Source of the DNA: Pseudonocardia kunmingensis
GTDB lineage: Bacteria > Actinomycetota > Actinomycetes > Mycobacteriales > Pseudonocardiaceae
Reading direction: 5' to 3'
Assembly: GCF_006716445.1 (NCBI RefSeq)
Contig: NZ_VFPA01000008.1
Coordinates: forward strand, 62,001 to 126,000
Length of the DNA stretch: 64,000 bases
Below are positions 60,715-64,000 of this stretch, piece by piece (positions within the stretch are counted from its first letter, which is position 1; each line of letters begins with the position of its first letter). A program made the translations under genes and the position numbers. Below the pieces are notes generated by a model. That model worked only from the letters and a program-made list of their open reading frames with translations, made no database searches and had not been told where the DNA came from.

Positions 60715-62055
60715 ATGGCCGTCGACCATCCCGTCGTTCCCACCGACTCGAGTCCGGGCGGCGGGCCGCTCACCGAGGACGCCAGGCCCACCCGCGTGCG
60801 CTGGACGCTGTTCGTCCTGCTGCTCGGCCTCGTCACCCTGAACTACGTCGACCGCGGCTCGATCTCGGTCGCGATGCCGCTGATCAAGGAGGAGTTCGGC
60901 CTCTCGTCCGAGGCGACCGGCCTGCTCCTGTCCGCCTTCTTCTTCGCCTACGCGTCCATGCAGATCCCCGGCGGCTGGCTCGTGGACAAGCTCGGTCCCC
61001 GCAAGATGGCGACGGCCTCCACCGTGGGCTGGGGCGTGGCCACCGCCGCCTCCGGACTGGCGTGGAACTTCGCCAGCCTCTTCACCGCCCGCGCCGCGAT
61101 CGGCGTCACCGAGGCGGCGATCATGCCGGCCGGCGGCAAGCTCAACGCCACCTGGATGGCCTCCCACGAGCGGGGACGCGGCGCGACGATCCTCGACGCC
61201 GGCGCCCCGCTGGGAGCGGGCATCGGCGGCATCGTGATCACCGCCCTGATCGCCTGGACCGGGAGCTGGCGGGGCGCCTTCGTCGCCGCAGGCATCGCCA
61301 CCGCCCTGTTCGGCATCCTGGCCTGGCGCTACATCCGGGACACCCCGCGCGAGCACAAGGCGGTGAACGAGGCCGAGGCCGCGTTCATCGAGGCCTCCCA
61401 CGCGGAGGAGGACCGCGTCGCGGCCGAGGTGGTCTCCCCCGGTCGGACCGGGCTGCTCCCGTACCTGCGGTTCCGCTCGTTCTGGGCGATGTGCCTGGGC
61501 TGGCTCGGGTTCAACGGCGTGTTCTACGGCCTGCTCACCTGGGGCCCGCTCTACCTGTCCGAGGCCAAGGGCTTCGACCTCGCCGAGGTCGGCTGGGGCA
61601 CGTTCGTCATCTTCGGGTCCGGGTTCGTCGGTGAGCTGCTGGGCGGCTACGTCGCGGACGCCTGGCGCGCCCGTGGCGGCTCGGCCAACCTCGTGATGCG
61701 CACCCTGCTGGGCACGTCGAGCGCCATCGTCGTCGCCGGCCTGATCGGCGTGATCTTCGTGGACAACTCCGTGGCCGCCGTCGCGCTCCTGTCCGTGGTG
61801 CTGTTCTTCCTGCGCTGGGTCGGGCTGTTCTGGAGCATCCCGGCGACACTCGGCGGCCGGAAGAACGCCGGCATCCTCGGCGGGGCGATGAACCTCAGCG
61901 GCAACGTCAACGGGTTCGTCACCCCGATCGTCATCGGCCTGATCGTCGGCGCCACCGGCGGCTACGCCTGGGCGCTGGCCTACTTCGTCGGCGCGGGCGT
62001 CGTCATGGCCGTCTCCGTGGTCGTGCTCGACTACAGCCGCCGGCTGCCGGTCTGA
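60715..62055 (+). CDS. MFS transporter (anion:cation symporter type)
   Basis: A 446-residue carrier with 12 helices and a cytoplasmic N-terminus of about 25 residues. LVTLNYVDRGSISVAMPLI and GWLVDKLGPRKM are the first-helix and loop 2-3 signatures of the ACS family (galactonate, glucarate, hydantoin and phthalate carriers). GAAGGAGCCAGAC precedes ATG. First gene of an operon with a racemase and hydantoinase, so it probably imports a hydantoin or ureido acid. Confidence 0.92.
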   Translation: MAVDHPVVPTDSSPGGGPLTEDARPTRVRWTLFVLLLGLVTLNYVDRGSISVAMPLIKEEFGLSSEATGLLLSAFFFAYASMQIPGGWLVDKLGPRKMATASTVGWGVATAASGLAWNFASLFTARAAIGVTEAAIMPAGGKLNATWMASHERGRGATILDAGAPLGAGIGGIVITALIAWTGSWRGAFVAAGIATALFGILAWRYIRDTPREHKAVNEAEAAFIEASHAEEDRVAAEVVSPGRTGLLPYLRFRSFWAMCLGWLGFNGVFYGLLTWGPLYLSEAKGFDLAEVGWGTFVIFGSGFVGELLGGYVADAWRARGGSANLVMRTLLGTSSAIVVAGLIGVIFVDNSVAAVALLSVVLFFLRWVGLFWSIPATLGGRKNAGILGGAMNLSGNVNGFVTPIVIGLIVGATGGYAWALAYFVGAGVVMAVSVVVLDYSRRLPV

Positions 62056-62063
62056 GGAGCGAG

Positions 62064-62822
62064 ATGAAGCTGCTCGTGATCAACCCCAACATCAGCGACG
62101 ACGTCTCGGCGCTGATCCGCACCGAGGCACTCCGGGCCGCCGCCCCGGGCACCGAGATCACGGTCCGGACCGCGCGTTCCGGCGTCGAGTACATCGAGAC
62201 CCGCCTCGAGTCGCTCCTCGCGGCGCCGGCGGTCTCCCAGATCATCGCGGAGGACGCGGGCGACGCGGACGCCGTCATGGTCGCTGCCTTCGGCGATCCC
62301 GGGATGCCGGCCCTCAAGGAGCTCGTCGACGTGCCGGTCGTCGGGATCACCGAGGCGGCGCTGGCGACGGCCTCCCTGCTCGGGGCGCGGTTCTCGATCG
62401 TCGCGATCTCCGGGCGGATCACCGCCTGGTACCGCGAGTGCGTCGGGCGCAACGGGCTGGAGTCCCGGCTCGCCTCGATCCGCTCGCTGCGCACCCCGCT
62501 GCGCGGGATCGGGTCGGTGCAGCAGGACTTCCGCGCCGATCTCGTCCGGCTCGCGAACGAGGTGGTGGACTCCGACGGCGCCGACGTCGTCATCCTCGCC
62601 GGGGCGCCGCTCGCCGGGCTGGCGCGGGAGGTGGCGGCGGAGATCCCGGTGCCGGTCGTGGACGGCATCTCCGCCGGTGTCGCGCAGGCGGAGGTCCTCG
62701 TCCGCCTGGCTCCCGGCACGCACCGCGGGGGCAGCTTCGCCGCGCCTCCGGCCAAGGCCAACGCCGGGCTCTCCCCCGAGCTGGCCGGCCTGCTCGCCCG
62801 GCAGCTCCCGATCAGGAAGTGA
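62064..62822 (+). CDS. Asp/Glu/hydantoin racemase-family protein
   Basis: A 252-residue racemase: LLVINPNISDDVS, VMVAAFGDPGMPALKEL and VVILAGAPLAGLA. In true hydantoin racemases both catalytic sites are Cys (AxCxD and LGCAG); here they read AAFGDP and AGAPLAG, so neither cysteine is present. It may be a decarboxylase-like or non-racemising family member. Eight bp after the MFS gene, 5 bp before the hydantoinase, so in the same operon. Confidence 0.8.
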   Translation: MKLLVINPNISDDVSALIRTEALRAAAPGTEITVRTARSGVEYIETRLESLLAAPAVSQIIAEDAGDADAVMVAAFGDPGMPALKELVDVPVVGITEAALATASLLGARFSIVAISGRITAWYRECVGRNGLESRLASIRSLRTPLRGIGSVQQDFRADLVRLANEVVDSDGADVVILAGAPLAGLAREVAAEIPVPVVDGISAGVAQAEVLVRLAPGTHRGGSFAAPPAKANAGLSPELAGLLARQLPIRK

Positions 62823-62827
62823 TCCCC

Positions 62828-64000
62828 ATGCCACTGGACCTGCTCCTCACGAACGCCACGGTCGTCAACGCCGACGGGAGGCTGCACTGCCACGTCGGCG
62901 TCGCCGGCGGCGTGATCGCCGGGCTGTACCGGACCGGCACTCCCGACCTGCCCGCCGCCCGCCGGACGATCGACGCCACCGGGAAGCTGCTCATCCCCGG
63001 CGGGGTCGACGCGCACTGCCACGTCGAGCAGGTCACCGGCGCCTACAAGTCGCTCGACACCTTCCAGGTGGCCACCACCGCGGCCCTGCACGGCGGCACG
63101 ACGACGATCATCGACTTCGGCATCCCGGCCGGTCCGCAGGAGTCCCCGCGGGCCGCGGCCGAGAACAAGCTGGCCCTGATGGCGGGCGCCCGGTGCGACG
63201 TCGCGCTGCACGGCGCGGTCGTGGCGTGGGACGAGACCGTGCCGGCGCAGCTGGAATGGATGGCGGAACGCGGCATCCGGTCGGTGAAGCTCTACACGAC
63301 CAACCGCGGCACGACGATGGCCGACGACGACACGATCGTCCACGTCATGAAGGAGATGGTCCGCCTCGACGGGCTGACCTACATCCACTCCGAGCACGAC
63401 GCGATCATCGAGGACCGGGTCGCGACCTGCGCCCACGACCACCAGCTCGCCGTCTCGCACCTGCACGAGACGCGGCCGGCGATCTCCGAGGACGCCTCGG
63501 TGCGCGAGGTGCTGGCGATGGCGCAGTACACCGGAGCGCCCGTGTACTTCGTGCACCAGACCACCCCGGAGGCGGTGGACGCGGTCCGGCAGGCCCGTGC
63601 CGAGGGCCGCGCCGCGTTCTCCGAGACGTGCCCGCACTACCTCGCGTTCGACGAGGGCGTCTACGCCTCGTCCGATCCGGAGAAGTTCGCCTGCTGCCCG
63701 CCGATGCGCCCCCGCGCGGCGGTGGACGGCCTGCTCGACCGGGTGGCCTGGGGCCACGTCGACACCATCGCCTCGGACCACTCGTGCTACGACCTCGCGC
63801 AGAAGCGGCGGCGCAGCGACGATGTCCGGGAGATGCCGCACGGGCTCCCGGGCGTGGAGACCCGGATGCCGGCGGCGTTCACCAGCCTGGTGCGCGGGCG
63901 CGGACTCGGCGTCGAGCGGTTCGTCGAGCTGTTCGCCACCGCCCCGGCCCGCATCAACGGGCTCGACGCGAAGGGAGTGATCGCGGTGGGCTACGACGCC
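62828..64000 (+). CDS. Dihydropyrimidinase/hydantoinase-like amidohydrolase, 3' end cut off
   Basis: At least 391 residues of a cyclic-amide hydrolase: DAHCHVEQVTG for the first metal, SVKLYTTNRG with the carboxylated lysine, IHSEHDAII and FVHQTTPEAV for further metal histidines, CPHYLAFDEGVY, and ASDHSCYD with the catalytic Asp. Matches D-hydantoinase/dihydropyrimidinase more than allantoinase. It continues past the right edge, probably by about 60-90 residues. Confidence 0.9.
   Translation, partial: MPLDLLLTNATVVNADGRLHCHVGVAGGVIAGLYRTGTPDLPAARRTIDATGKLLIPGGVDAHCHVEQVTGAYKSLDTFQVATTAALHGGTTTIIDFGIPAGPQESPRAAAENKLALMAGARCDVALHGAVVAWDETVPAQLEWMAERGIRSVKLYTTNRGTTMADDDTIVHVMKEMVRLDGLTYIHSEHDAIIEDRVATCAHDHQLAVSHLHETRPAISEDASVREVLAMAQYTGAPVYFVHQTTPEAVDAVRQARAEGRAAFSETCPHYLAFDEGVYASSDPEKFACCPPMRPRAAVDGLLDRVAWGHVDTIASDHSCYDLAQKRRRSDDVREMPHGLPGVETRMPAAFTSLVRGRGLGVERFVELFATAPARINGLDAKGVIAVGYDA

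Overview
This 64 kb window comes from a high-GC actinomycete chromosome. Codon third positions are almost all G or C, GTG starts are frequent, genes overlap by 4 bp (ATGA or GTGA) in long operons, and actinobacterial families such as SAV2177-like methyltransferases and DUF6292- and DUF6986-like proteins are present. The gene content would fit Pseudonocardia or a relative, but the genus is an inference. There is no rRNA, tRNA, CRISPR array or prophage that I can see. Almost everything is catabolic or accessory.

Layout. 1-6.5 kb: a partial S9 peptidase and an amidohydrolase, then a Baeyer-Villiger monooxygenase, an SDR dehydrogenase and an esterase that could form an alcohol-ketone-ester-acid route; the monooxygenase and SDR share a palindromic operator. 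6.5-11.3 kb: tyrosine/homogentisate catabolism (fahA, hmgA, and a frameshifted hppD) with a lipoprotein MBL hydrolase. 11.4-16.3 kb: an operon of a family III CoA-transferase, an HMG-CoA-lyase-like enzyme, a 2-hydroxycarboxylate transporter, a gamma-carbonic-anhydrase-like protein and an IclR regulator, which looks like an import, CoA-activation and cleavage module for a hydroxy-acid. 16.9-24.7 kb: a compact regulon built around a FadR-type GntR regulator. A RutF-like flavin reductase diverges from an isochorismatase-fold protein, a two-subunit aconitase-type hydratase, a methylisocitrate/dimethylmalate-type lyase, a RutA-like flavin oxygenase, an SDR and a MatC-type dicarboxylate carrier. I consider this the best candidate for an undescribed pathway, possibly N-heterocycle or imide opening followed by alkylmaleate hydration and cleavage.

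24.9-30.5 kb: two STAS-like proteins, one behind a 31-codon leader ORF with a structured leader, a DUF6292-like protein, a NarL-type two-component system, two small membrane proteins and a cold-shock protein. 30.7-39.5 kb: a methyltransferase, a PuuE-like deacetylase, and a four-gene operon joined by 4-bp overlaps (short FAH-domain protein, D-2-hydroxyacid dehydrogenase, APH-fold kinase, divergent enolase), the second candidate for a new pathway, followed by a GlxA regulator, a cysteine hydrolase and a PatB-type lyase. 39.6-41.8 kb: a complete group II intron, whose ends can be placed exactly because joining the exons restores a long inverted repeat. 41.9-45.1 kb: an amidase next to a truncated nitrile hydratase beta gene and several gene fragments.

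45.1-59 kb: one large purine-ureide operon read leftward (hyi, glxR, gcl, allB, alc, uraD, hiuH, uox, NCS2 and NCS1 permeases, racemase) that takes urate to ureidoglycolate and glyoxylate to glycerate, plus a DUF6986 CitE-like aldolase and an AllR-like IclR regulator; AllR-like boxes lie at three promoters. 59-64 kb: two paralogous GntR regulators and a hydantoin-type operon (MFS transporter, racemase, hydantoinase running off the window) behind a palindromic operator.
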